Source: [Flexibacter] sp. ATCC 35208 (GTDB lineage: Bacteria; Bacteroidota; Bacteroidia; Chitinophagales; Chitinophagaceae). From it: a stretch of DNA of 64,000 nt. The position numbers and the translations under genes were made by a program. Position 1 is the first letter of the stretch. Each line of letters opens with the position of its first letter. The stretch is taken from assembly GCF_001975825.1 (NCBI RefSeq), contig NZ_MTKN01000024.1, positions 46,127-110,126 of the forward strand, in the 5' to 3' direction. Below the pieces are notes generated by a model. The model saw only the letters and a list, made by a program, of their open reading frames with translations. It was not told the origin of the DNA and made no database searches. Of the stretch, positions 24,116-31,910 are shown in pieces.

Positions 24116-25216
24116 ATGCGATTATTATTCACACTATTACTCCTTCCTGCATTTGCATTTGCGCAAAAAGGTGATTACAAAGTAGAAGGTAAAATGTCCA
24201 ACTGGAAAGGAATTGATTCCCTCACCTATTTTGTTGACAACAAGCATGATACCATTGTGGCGCACGATGGTAAATTTTCCCTCAGATTCAACCTGGAACA
24301 GCCAGCATTGATGTACATCCGGAAGCTCGATTTCACACATGAAAAACAGGTACCGGATGTTATCAAAATTTATGTAGAGAAAGGTACGGTCAGGGTGACT
24401 GGTACTGATTCTTTAAAGTACGCAAAAATAAAAGGCGGACCAGTGAATACGGTGTATGAAGAGCGATCTAATGTGATCATTCCTTTGAACAAGCATATGA
24501 TGGAGCTGCGCCTGGCGATTGAAAAATACCCCAAAGGTCCGCAGCGTGATTCATTTGCAAAAACAGTAAAGGATGATTATGCAGCTACGCAGGATTCCAT
24601 CACAAATTATTTATTGAGTTTTGTAAAAGCACATCCGCATTCATTTATTGCATTGCAAACCATTAGTGATATGGCAGGGGCGGCAGTAGACTATACGAAA
24701 TACAATCCGCTATTTGAGGGAATTGATGAGTGGTTGCGTAAAACACCTTTAGGGATTGCCTTCGGCGAAAGACTCTCCATTGCCCGCAACCTGGCTCCCG
24801 GAGCGAAAGCGCCGGCGTTTACTTCTACGGACTTGAAAGGGGATAGTCTGGCACTATATACGGTGTTAAAACAAGGTAAGGTAACATTGGTGGATTTCTG
24901 GGCGAGTTGGTGTGGACCTTGCAGAGCAGAGAATCCGAATGTGGTGAAGGCGTATCAGGCATATCATGAGAAAGGGTTTAATATTCTTAGTGTATCGCTG
25001 GATAGCAAGCACGAAAAGTGGGAGGCGGCGATTGAAAAAGATGGTATGCCATGGTATCATGTAAGTAGTTTGAAAGGCTGGGAAGAGCCGGTGGCGACGT
25101 TGTATGATATTCATGCCGTGCCGGATAACTTGCTGCTGGATAGCAATGGGAAGGTAATAGCGAGAGGATTGAGAGGTGCCAGGCTGGAAGAGAAGCTGGC
25201 GGAGTTGTTAAAATAA
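24116..25216 (+). CDS. TlpA-like thioredoxin-fold protein with DUF4369 domain
   Basis: 366 residues from ATG 24116, which gives a clean signal peptide 'MRLLFTLLLLPAFAFAQKG'; an upstream ATG in the same frame would prepend a copy of the susD tail and destroy it. DUF4369-like domain about 20-110, helical linker, then a thioredoxin domain from about 225 with 'FWASWCGPCRAENPNVVKAY' (CGPC) and 'YDIHAVPDNLLLDSNGKV'. Secreted to the periplasm as a thiol-disulfide oxidoreductase. It follows susD, a frequent arrangement in Bacteroidota SusCD loci, and shares its plan with the gene at 4469-5560, though this one has no lipid cysteine. Last gene of the unit, ending at a hairpin. Confidence 0.92.
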   Translation: MRLLFTLLLLPAFAFAQKGDYKVEGKMSNWKGIDSLTYFVDNKHDTIVAHDGKFSLRFNLEQPALMYIRKLDFTHEKQVPDVIKIYVEKGTVRVTGTDSLKYAKIKGGPVNTVYEERSNVIIPLNKHMMELRLAIEKYPKGPQRDSFAKTVKDDYAATQDSITNYLLSFVKAHPHSFIALQTISDMAGAAVDYTKYNPLFEGIDEWLRKTPLGIAFGERLSIARNLAPGAKAPAFTSTDLKGDSLALYTVLKQGKVTLVDFWASWCGPCRAENPNVVKAYQAYHEKGFNILSVSLDSKHEKWEAAIEKDGMPWYHVSSLKGWEEPVATLYDIHAVPDNLLLDSNGKVIARGLRGARLEEKLAELLK

Positions 25217-25228
25217 AAATGTAAAACA

Positions 25229-25250
25229 GCCGGGATAAGAATATCCCGGC
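25229..25250 (+). terminator. Hairpin after the SusCD/TlpA unit
   Basis: GCCGGGATA (25229-25237) pairs with TATCCCGGC (25242-25250) around a 4-base loop, 12 bp after the stop. There is no T-run immediately after, so it is a likely but imperfect terminator. Confidence 0.6.
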
Positions 25251-25448
25251 TTACTACGTAAACCTACAACTGTTATATACGCTTATTGTTACACTTTTTT
25301 TAAAGCAGCATAAAATTGCCTGATCATGATTGAACCAACAAACGGAATTCCCTGAACCAGACAAATCGACTTCTGAAGTAGAAAAATCCCCTTACGAACA
25401 TCACCCTCATTCTTGACCGCTATCATGTAAAAACGCTCACGTCGGTAA

Positions 25449-25456
25449 TACCTTTG
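25449..25456 (+). promoter_or_regulatory. -7 box of the universal-stress-like gene
   Basis: TACCTTTG is a perfect match to the Bacteroidota -7 consensus TAnnTTTG, 17 bp before the ATG at 25474. No clear -33 TTG was found. Confidence 0.5.
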
Positions 25457-25473
25457 TTAAAACCAGTTATACT

Positions 25474-26085
25474 ATGGAAAAGATTCTCTTTGTAACCGAC
25501 GCACAGCAACTAAGCAACAAAGCAATGGATTTTGCCGGTTTTATCTGTCAGTTATCTAAATCAAAACTGACGGGTATTTTCCTGCAAAATAGTGCTGCCA
25601 GCGGTTTTAAAAAGGCATGTGATGCGAGGAGTATAGTAGGAGCGCTGCACCCTCATACGGTGATTACAAGTGCCGGTGTGGTTGCAGAAAGCCGTTTTGC
25701 AGACCTGGTACTGCTACAACCCGATGGTATAGCGCTGCATGGTGCAGCATGTCCTGTTGTGGTAATGCCCTCACATTTTGAAGGATTAGACCAGCTGGTA
25801 TTCATCTACGACGGTGAAGCTGCCAGTATTAACGCTATCAAACAATTTACTTACCTGTTCCCGGATCTGAAAGATCTGCCGGTAAACGTAGTGTGCTTAA
25901 CTGCACATGAGGAGGAACTGGGAAAATGGTTTACCAGCCATTACAGAGATGTGACCTTTACACATCATACACTGCCCGAGTTGAGAGAGTACCTGGGATG
26001 TAAGGAAAGGGCATTTATTGTAGTGAACAATGAGCTGCCATCTCAGCGGATGTCCAGCCAGGCATTGTTTGTCTGCAATAACTAA
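25474..26085 (+). CDS. Universal stress protein-like (UspA-fold) protein
   Basis: 203 residues. 'MEKILFVTDAQQLSNKAMDFAGFICQLSKSKLTGIFLQ' is the beta1-alpha1-beta2 start of the Usp fold. 'SRFADLVLLQPDGIALHGAACPVVVMP' corresponds to the late half of the first domain, and 'LVFIYDGEAASINAIKQFTYLFPDL' starts a second Usp-like half. The classic ATP motif G-2x-G-9x-G-(S/T) is not recognisable, so nucleotide binding is doubtful. Cytoplasmic. Similar tandem Usp-like proteins are common in Chitinophagaceae; the role is unknown. Stands alone with its own -7 box. Confidence 0.75.
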   Translation: MEKILFVTDAQQLSNKAMDFAGFICQLSKSKLTGIFLQNSAASGFKKACDARSIVGALHPHTVITSAGVVAESRFADLVLLQPDGIALHGAACPVVVMPSHFEGLDQLVFIYDGEAASINAIKQFTYLFPDLKDLPVNVVCLTAHEEELGKWFTSHYRDVTFTHHTLPELREYLGCKERAFIVVNNELPSQRMSSQALFVCNN

Positions 26086-26192
26086 CACATTCATTACCTA
26101 TATCACACTATACCTATGACTAAATCTTAACAACGACGACGACGAGCAATGTTAACCCAAAATCCATCGTAACAAGGTGCAATCCCGATGCA

Positions 26193-26242
26193 GGGCTGGT
26201 CTCTAAAAAGATCAGCCCCTTTCGTTTTACTGAAAAGGGGCT
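26193..26242. terminator. Overlapping, mutually exclusive hairpins between convergent genes
   Basis: GGGCTGGTC (26193-26201) can pair with GATCAGCCC (26210-26218, one G-U). The segment AGCCCCTTT (26214-26222), which overlaps that right arm, can instead pair with AAAAGGGGCT (26233-26242). A third GC-rich arm set, CAGCCC..GGGGGGCTG, lies at about 26263-26291. It lies between the Usp gene (plus) and the 26448 gene (minus), so a bidirectional terminator is the simplest reading. Confidence 0.55.
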
Positions 26243-26447
26243 GAGTGGTTTGTACTTACTGTTCAGCCCTTGCCATGGCTGCAGGGGGGCTGCCCACTCT
26301 TTGATACAGCGATTTTATGAGTTGATTCGTTTTTGATTTTTTCTGCATATAGAAGCCTATTCTTCAGTTTATAGGTTCCTATATTTCAGCACTTTAACCT
26401 ATTTGTGGTAATAGCAGGCTGGTACCTGATTTCAGACCAAAAGGTCC

Positions 26448-26807
26448 TTATAGTACCCCAGCTCCCATCTCATCCTGTATCTTAAGTGTCAGGTGATCGG
26501 TACGTGTGGTGAGCAGCCAGTTAAGACCGCTCTGACGCAGCACTTGCACAGACAGGCCTATTTGTCTGTAAAAATTCTTTTCCAGTTCAGCTACGGTTCG
26601 ATCTTCACTGATGTCGATCCAGCCAAAGCTGTGGATCATACGAATATCTTCGATGGGGGTATTCAATGGCCACTTCTCATTGCGGGGACATCCTTCCCCT
26701 GCTTCATGGGGGTGCTTATAGAATTCCAGTCTGAGATGAGGATATGCTTCCTGAAACTTGTCCTGGATATTTTGCAGCACGTCTTCTTCGCTGATATAAA
26801 TTTCCAT
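26448..26807 (-). CDS. Hypothetical protein
   Basis: 119 residues from ATG 26805-26807 (MEIYISEEDVLQNIQDKFQEAYPHLRLEF). Soluble alpha/beta protein. 'IEDIRMIHSFGWIDISEDRTVAELEKNFYRQIGLSVQVLRQSGLNWLLTTRTDHLTLK' looks like a conserved core and resembles small uncharacterised Bacteroidota proteins. I know no function. It faces the Usp gene convergently across a 362-bp gap. Confidence 0.65.
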   Translation of the reverse strand: MEIYISEEDVLQNIQDKFQEAYPHLRLEFYKHPHEAGEGCPRNEKWPLNTPIEDIRMIHSFGWIDISEDRTVAELEKNFYRQIGLSVQVLRQSGLNWLLTTRTDHLTLKIQDEMGAGVL

Positions 26808-27193
26808 GGTGCACGTATTTAACTGTGATAAAAGCATAGTAGTCGCTTTAATGAGTTCGTAATTTTCGTAAATGGCGTCGGTCGTAAAGGGCTGGTTACT
26901 CGTCTTTAGGAGATAAATTTAGGACGGCTGTCATTGGTCAGCAATGATAGTAATCAGGGGGCAGGATGCTTAAGATCAGTCAGTAGGGGGAATGGGGCAT
27001 TGCCAGGTAAACCGGGGGTATTTGAAGCAAAAGGCAAAAGATAAGAGGTAGGGAAATAAACCGGGATAAACTGGCGTAAATGCTAAACGGAGAAAATTCG
27101 AAAACAAACAAACCTAAAATAAAACAAACTTCTATACCTAACGACCGGCTCGCGAAAAGATGGCTTACCGGGCCATACATCTATAAATATCAA
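26808..27193. other. Gap without recognisable gene
   Basis: 386 bp between the start of the 26448 gene and the stop of the PAS kinase gene, both minus strand. I see no coding frame of protein-like character, no hairpin with T-run and no repeat; the promoter of the 26448 gene should be in the left part. Confidence 0.4.
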
Positions 27194-28339
27194 TCAATTA
27201 TGTGATCTCAACGTAATCCGGAACTCCGTCCCATTATCCAACTCACTAATACACTCAATCCTCCCATTCATCAACTCCGTATACTTCGCCACTATATGCA
27301 ATCCCAACCCAGTCCCCTGTATATTCGACACATTCTCCCCTCTAAAAAACCTTTCAAACAAATGTTGCTGATCCTCCTTCGAAATCCCCACCCCATGATC
27401 CTTCACAGACAGCACCAACTCATCCCCTACATACGTGGTCGTCAACACCACCGGCTTTTCACCTAGCGAGAACTTTATCGCATTAGACAATAAATTGATA
27501 ATAATATGCTTAATTAAAACCGGGTCAAGCGTCAGTATCGTCTTCCCTATATGGTCATATTCTATTTCCTGCCCTGGTCTGAGCAGTCCAACGAGTTCGC
27601 TGATAATATTCTCTATGTGCGCCCTGATATCAAATTCCGAATACCGTACCTGTATCGCTCCTTCTTCTATCTTCCCTACCGATAGGAAATCATTCAGAAT
27701 ATCCGTCAACATATTCACGGCCGATTTGATCCGCTCTATGTGCTTATACCGCTTGGGCTGCTCCTCCGTAGTCTCATACCTGGCAATCAGGAAGATCGAA
27801 GAAAGGATCGTACTCAGTGGGGTTCTGAATTCATGCGACGCCATGGTTACGAACCGCGACTTCAATTCATTCAGCCCTTTCTCCTTCTCCAACATCTCAC
27901 TAAGCGCCTTGGTACGTTCATCTACCTTCGCTTCCAGCTCTGCATTGAGGTTAATGAGTGCCTGCTCTGAAGCCTTGCGGGCAGAAATATCGCTCACAAA
28001 GGCGATCACAAAGTGGCCGCCATCGGTAACATAGTTACCAAGACTCACCTCCACAGCAAACTCACTCCCATCCTTACGACGGCCAAAAAGTTCCAGACCG
28101 GCGCCCATAGGACGATTCCGGGGATGCTTATTGAAACCATCTCTGTGGTGAACATGCTGGTGCTGAAAACGGGTAGGTACAAGAAGCTCTATGAGCTGGC
28201 CCAGCACCTCATCTTCTTTATAGCCAAATTGGTTGAGCAGGAAAGGATTTGCGAGTATAATCCTACCCTTTTCATCTGTTACAATAATACCAATCGTGGC
28301 ATTATTGAATAATACGTCGAAGCCTATTTTACTAATCAT
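27194..28339 (-). CDS. PAS-domain sensor histidine kinase (soluble, orphan)
   Basis: 381 residues. PAS domain about 5-130 ('FNNATIGIIVTDEKGRIILANPFLLNQFGYKEDEVLG', PAC part 'RRKDGSEFAVEVSLGNYV'), a coiled-coil linker ('NLNAELEAKVDERTKALSEMLEKEKGLNELK'), HisKA with 'FVTMASHEFRTPLSTILSSI' (phosphorylated His), and HATPase_c with the N box 'IIINLLSNAIKFS', G1 'DHGVGIS', F box 'LFERFFRG' and G2 'GTGLGLHIV'. No membrane segment, so it senses a cytoplasmic signal such as redox state or a small ligand. No response regulator is adjacent. It belongs to the FixL/KinB-like PAS kinases. Confidence 0.94.
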   Translation of the reverse strand: MISKIGFDVLFNNATIGIIVTDEKGRIILANPFLLNQFGYKEDEVLGQLIELLVPTRFQHQHVHHRDGFNKHPRNRPMGAGLELFGRRKDGSEFAVEVSLGNYVTDGGHFVIAFVSDISARKASEQALINLNAELEAKVDERTKALSEMLEKEKGLNELKSRFVTMASHEFRTPLSTILSSIFLIARYETTEEQPKRYKHIERIKSAVNMLTDILNDFLSVGKIEEGAIQVRYSEFDIRAHIENIISELVGLLRPGQEIEYDHIGKTILTLDPVLIKHIIINLLSNAIKFSLGEKPVVLTTTYVGDELVLSVKDHGVGISKEDQQHLFERFFRGENVSNIQGTGLGLHIVAKYTELMNGRIECISELDNGTEFRITLRSHN

Positions 28340-28815
28340 TGCTGGGAGTAAAATTAATAAAAGACACTTACTAAAAAAATGGTAAATTAGTTACCAGTAC
28401 CAAACATACCGTTAATATAGGAAATAGACACCTCCAAAAAAGTAAATCTTTAATTGGCCATAATATCCGCATATCGGCCATGCTACCTATCGTTCAGGTA
28501 CCTACGATTCCCTCTTACCGGCAATCTGAATATAGAACACCCTTACAATTTATAAACACTGACAGCTGTAAAATTTACAATCCATGGAAACTTTTTCTAA
28601 ATTGATGAATTAGGCAGCCCCTGCTATAAGGGAATATGCTATATTTAGAAAAAAGGGTAGTTTCACCGTACTGATGGGGTCCCGATACATACTTTGTGGA
28701 AGTTAGGTCACACATTCTTTCCCAAATCACCCTCCAGAACTGCTTTTCTTCTCCGGCATTATTTTAGATTCATATACCATGACAATACATTTACTCATTA
28801 TAAAATCTTAAAGTT
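28340..28815. other. Gap without recognisable gene
   Basis: 476 bp between the start of the PAS kinase (minus) and the start of the DUF1328 gene (plus). It must hold two divergent promoters. I see no protein-like frame, no strong hairpin and no clear tandem repeat. Confidence 0.4.
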
Positions 28816-28980
28816 ATGTTACGCTGGACAATTACATTCTTAATTATCGCTTTAGTCGCTGCTTTGTTTGGTTTTGGTGGAATCGCAGCCAGTGCAGCAG
28901 GCATTGCAAAGATTATTTTCTTCATCTTCCTGATCCTGCTGGTTATTTCACTGGTTATGGGCAGAAGAAGCCGCATATAA
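28816..28980 (+). CDS. DUF1328 small membrane protein (YtjA-like)
   Basis: 54 residues, short enough to be missed by length filters. It reads MLRWTITFLIIALVAALFGF, then GIAASAAGIAKIIFFIFLIL, and ends VMGRRSRI: two transmembrane helices separated by the Gly/Ala-rich 'FGFGGIAASAAGIAK' loop. This is the near-invariant pattern of the DUF1328/YtjA family of small inner-membrane proteins, which is often stress-induced; the molecular function is unknown. The stop is followed after 2 bp by an 18-bp perfect hairpin. Confidence 0.92.
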   Translation: MLRWTITFLIIALVAALFGFGGIAASAAGIAKIIFFIFLILLVISLVMGRRSRI

Positions 28981-28982
28981 TT

Positions 28983-29025
28983 AATAAGAACGCTTCTGCT
29001 GTTGAATAGCAGAAGCGTTCTTATT
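28983..29025. terminator. Bidirectional terminator, 18-bp perfect stem
   Basis: AATAAGAACGCTTCTGCT (28983-29000) and AGCAGAAGCGTTCTTATT (29008-29025) pair perfectly around a 7-base loop. It separates the convergent DUF1328 and beta-barrel genes by only 46 bp. Confidence 0.9.
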
Positions 29026-29026
29026 G

Positions 29027-29629
29027 TTATAAATTGAATATACAGTTTACGCCATATACATCTGGCCTGTAACTGGTCAACCCCTTCATATAAGTGAACT
29101 TGATTTCCAGGTTATGCCGGCGGCGATGCCCCATACCTATACGGAAACCCGCATTACCAGTCACTCCCAGTGTACTGTTGTCCGAAGTTTTGTAATTTCC
29201 ATTGTCATCATAATACTCACTATATTCATCGGTAGACAGGTGATATCCATAACCCGCACCTGCAAAGAACCCCCATTTCTTATGGCCACCTTTCACCGCA
29301 CCCGCTCCATAGTTGAAGTTCAGGATCACAGGAATATCCAGCATAAATCCAATGCTGCTGGTATTATTATAATAATAGCCATCATAGGAATCTGACGAAT
29401 ACCCCTCGTTCACGCCCACGCTAATAGGAATACCGACAGAAAAAGAGGTATTCTCCTGCTCAGCAAAAAACAAAGCCGGTGAATAGGTAAAGGTAAAATT
29501 AACTTTGGTATCCATGTACTGAGCATCTTCTACTGAGATACCCGCACCAAAACCATTCTTAAAATGTTGGGCAAAAGACGATTGCATGGACAATAAGGCT
29601 ACTGCAGCCAGGAGTAAAACTTTTTTCAT
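29027..29629 (-). CDS. Outer-membrane beta-barrel protein
   Basis: 200 residues. Signal peptide 'MKKVLLLAAVALLSMQSSFAQ', then alternating strands rich in Gly/Tyr/Phe ('FTFTYSPALFFAEQENTSFSVGIPISVGV', 'WGFFAGAGYGYHL', 'VTGNAGFRIGMGHRRRHNLEIKFTYMKGL'), ending with a C-terminal Phe-Asn-Leu strand. This is the plan of OmpW/PorT-like small barrels of Bacteroidota. Cargo unknown. A decayed paralogue lies upstream on the same strand at 29651-29994. Confidence 0.8.
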   Translation of the reverse strand: MKKVLLLAAVALLSMQSSFAQHFKNGFGAGISVEDAQYMDTKVNFTFTYSPALFFAEQENTSFSVGIPISVGVNEGYSSDSYDGYYYNNTSSIGFMLDIPVILNFNYGAGAVKGGHKKWGFFAGAGYGYHLSTDEYSEYYDDNGNYKTSDNSTLGVTGNAGFRIGMGHRRRHNLEIKFTYMKGLTSYRPDVYGVNCIFNL

Positions 29630-29650
29630 CTTTGGGTGTAAAGTATTGAT

Positions 29651-29994
29651 TTAAAATAAGTAAGAAATTGTCCCGCCACGCACATCCGGCTTTTCATGGG
29701 TCATACCTTTTGCATAATATACCCGGAGTTCCACGTTATAAAACCTGCACCTTCATTTACGATGGCGCCTGTGCTTTGATATGTAACATTTTTAAACGTC
29801 CCTGTATAGCCATTCTCTGTGGAATAGGCCCCCCCTATATAACTCCCCGGATTAAAACGGTTGGCCCCCATGGGCACAATGGAAATTTCACTTTCATTGG
29901 CGCCACTAGCGCCCACTCCAAACGTATACTGCTGGGCCACAATGTGTTGCAAAAACAATATGCCTAAAGCAAGTAATAGCAATGTAGCTTTCAT
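29651..29994 (-). pseudogene. Frameshifted, shortened paralogue of the beta-barrel gene
   Basis: The frame from ATG 29994 gives a signal peptide (LLLLALGILFLQHIVAQ) and stops at 29701 after 97 residues. In the +1 frame the sequence continues past that stop as 'FYNVELRVYYAKGMTHEKPD' then 'VRGGTISYLF' and ends with TAA at 29651-29653. This aligns with the intact paralogue's C-terminus 'HNLEIKFTYMKGLTSYRPDV' then 'YGVNCIFNL'. So a frameshift lies near the GCAGGTTTTATAACG stretch (about 29745), and the middle of the barrel (about 80 residues) is missing. I call it a pseudogene. A sequencing error could explain the frameshift but not the missing middle. Confidence 0.75.
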
Positions 29995-30091
29995 ATATAG
30001 GTATTAGGGTAAAACGGGCCTAAAGATATCAATTTTCTTAATCCAGATTAATGGTTTACTCAAGTAAAAAGTTCGATATTTGTTCCAACAA

Positions 30092-30820
30092 ATGAAACAT
30101 ACAATGGCAAAAACAATTCTTCATACAGCAACTACCAGAGGACATGCCGCACACGGCTGGCTCGATAGTCATCATACATTTAGTTTCGCAGGTTATTACA
30201 ATCCTGACAGAATGAGTTTCGGTGCCCTCAGGGTATTGAACGACGATATCGTAGCTGGTGGACGTGGTTTTGACACCCACCCGCACGACAATATGGAAAT
30301 CATCAGTATTCCCATCGAAGGCGATCTGGAGCACAAGGATAACCTGGGTAACAAAATCATCATCAAACAGGGTGACATCCAGGTGATGAGCACCGGCACC
30401 GGGGTATTCCACAGTGAATACAACGCTAACGCCGACCGGCCAGCCAAGTTTCTTCAGATCTGGGTATTTCCAAACCAGCTGAATGTGACACCAAGGTATG
30501 ACCAGATCACACCCGATCTGACACAAAAGAACCAGTTGCACCAGATCCTCAGCCCTTATCCTGACGATGCAGGTACCTGGATTTACCAGGCTGCATGGTT
30601 CAACTTAGGTCGCTTCGATAAGGACTTTTCTACTACCTACCACATTCAAAAACCAGGCAATGGCGTATATGCATTCGTGATTAAAGGTCGCTTCAACATA
30701 AACGGACAGGCACTGGATGCGAGAGATGGCTTTGGTATATGGGATACAGACAGTTTTTTGCTGACGGCTTTAGAAAGCGATGCGGAAATATTGCTGATGG
30801 ATGTACCTTTAAAACCGTAA
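30092..30820 (+). CDS. Pirin family protein
   Basis: 242 residues from ATG 30092 (an ATG at 30104 would give the more usual MAKT start). Cupin metal site: 'GFDTHPHDNMEII' supplies two His, and 'GTGVFHSEYNA' supplies His and Glu, the four-ligand pattern of pirins; the N-terminal 'GHAAHGWLDSHHTFSFAGYYNPDRMSFGALRVLNDD' is also typical. Pirins bind Fe and some act as quercetinases or redox-sensing modulators in the cytoplasm. It is the first gene of a detoxification-like run. GATATTTG (30075-30082) just upstream is 7 of 8 to a -7 box. A second, divergent pirin lies at 31911. Confidence 0.94.
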   Translation: MKHTMAKTILHTATTRGHAAHGWLDSHHTFSFAGYYNPDRMSFGALRVLNDDIVAGGRGFDTHPHDNMEIISIPIEGDLEHKDNLGNKIIIKQGDIQVMSTGTGVFHSEYNANADRPAKFLQIWVFPNQLNVTPRYDQITPDLTQKNQLHQILSPYPDDAGTWIYQAAWFNLGRFDKDFSTTYHIQKPGNGVYAFVIKGRFNINGQALDARDGFGIWDTDSFLLTALESDAEILLMDVPLKP

Positions 30821-30861
30821 ATTATACAAATACTAATCAGCCCCGCTAATAATGTGGGCTA

Positions 30862-30869
30862 TAACTTTG
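30862..30869 (+). promoter_or_regulatory. -7 box of the nitroreductase gene
   Basis: TAACTTTG matches TAnnTTTG perfectly, 14 bp before the ATG at 30884. No -33 TTG at the usual distance. Confidence 0.45.
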
Positions 30870-30883
30870 CAAAATTCTCTTTT

Positions 30884-31462
30884 ATGTCATCATCAGTTAA
30901 GATCGCACAGACATCACACAAGGTATTGGATTTAATCAAAGAACGCTGGAGCCCCCGCTCCTACTCTGGTACACCAGTGACGGAAGAAGAAGTACTGACC
31001 ATCCTGGAAGGTGCCAGCTGGGCACCAAGTGCGAACAACTCACAACCATGGCGATACGTATACGCATTAGCAGGTACACCGGGTTTTGACAAACTGTATT
31101 CTGCACTGATGCCGGGCAACCAGCCATGGGCAAAGAATGCAGCAGCACTGGTACTGAGCATAGGTATCAAAGAACTGCCTGACCTGGAACAGAAGAATCA
31201 CTACTATGCACACGACACTGGTATGAGCAACGCGTTCCTGCTGTTACAGGCAGATAGCATGGGCATCAATGGTCACGTGATGGCAGGTTTCCACAAACAG
31301 CAAATTGCTGAATCACTGGAACTGCTGGCGACTGAAGAACCACTGGTGATCATCAGCCTGGGTCGCAGAGACGATGCAGAGAAACTTGAAGAACCTTACA
31401 AATCAAGAGAGCTGGCGCCAAGAACACGGAAGCCACTGTCTGAATTTACCAAACTGGTTTAA
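30884..31462 (+). CDS. Nitroreductase family protein
   Basis: 192 residues from ATG 30884. FMN-binding motif 'LIKERWSPRSYSGTPVTEEEVLTILEGASWAPSANNSQPWRYV' is diagnostic; 'GMSNAFLLLQADSMGINGHVMAGF' and 'PLVIISLGRRDD' complete the family fold. These flavoenzymes form dimers and reduce nitro groups, quinones or other electrophiles with NAD(P)H in the cytoplasm. In Bacillus, nitroreductase MhqN is encoded with ring-cleaving dioxygenase MhqO; here a dioxygenase of that type follows 1.4 kb downstream, which supports a quinone-stress role by analogy. Confidence 0.92.
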   Translation: MSSSVKIAQTSHKVLDLIKERWSPRSYSGTPVTEEEVLTILEGASWAPSANNSQPWRYVYALAGTPGFDKLYSALMPGNQPWAKNAAALVLSIGIKELPDLEQKNHYYAHDTGMSNAFLLLQADSMGINGHVMAGFHKQQIAESLELLATEEPLVIISLGRRDDAEKLEEPYKSRELAPRTRKPLSEFTKLV

Positions 31463-31474
31463 AAACATTGCACT

Positions 31475-31786
31475 ATGACAACCGGGCATACTAACATACT
31501 CGCAATCGGACGCAATGAAGAGATCATGACAGTGATGCAGCGATTGCTGAATGCTCCTGAAGACTGGTCCGGACAGGCCGTGACAACAGATGAAGCAGCG
31601 TACGAGGCCTTGCTAAACGCACCATACGACATCATTCTATTGTGTGCAGGAATTTCTCCTGAAGAGGAGACAGCGCTGAGGGAACGGTTGTCAGCCCTTG
31701 CCCCTGCTGCCATCATCACCAGACATTATGGTGGTGGCAGCGGGTTGCTGAGGAACGAGATTTTATATCTTTTGGATCAGAGATAA
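31475..31786 (+). CDS. Small receiver-like (CheY-fold) hypothetical protein
   Basis: 103 residues. The pattern 'NILAIGRNEEIMTVMQRLL' , 'YDIILLCAGISPEEETALRERLSAL' and 'APAAIITRHYGGGSGLLRNEILYLL' follows the beta1-alpha1, beta3 and beta4-beta5 elements of a receiver domain, but the phosphoacceptor Asp position reads as Cys/Ala ('ILLCAG') and the beta1 acidic pair is absent, so it is unlikely to be phosphorylated. Starts 12 bp after the nitroreductase stop, so it is co-transcribed. Its last 15 codons and stop are repeated twice downstream. Function unknown. Confidence 0.7.
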   Translation: MTTGHTNILAIGRNEEIMTVMQRLLNAPEDWSGQAVTTDEAAYEALLNAPYDIILLCAGISPEEETALRERLSALAPAAIITRHYGGGSGLLRNEILYLLDQR

Positions 31787-31905
31787 ATGAGATGATGGCA
31801 GGAAGTTGCTGAGAGCGAAATTTTATATCTTTTAGATCAGAGATAAATGAGATCATGGCAGGAAGTTGCTGAGGAGCGAAATTTTATATCTTTTAGATCA
31901 ATGAT
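31741..31905 (+). repeat. Three 60-bp copies of the 3' end of the receiver-like gene
   Basis: GTTGCTGAG...TTTTATATCTTTT(G/A)GATCA occurs at about 31744, 31805 and 31865 (offsets 61 and 60). The first copy is the end of the gene with its TAA. The second has lost a base and is out of frame. The third is again readable (KLLRSEILYLLDQ-stop). The next gene starts at 31911, six bp after the last copy. Confidence 0.92.
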
Positions 31906-31910
31906 AATTT

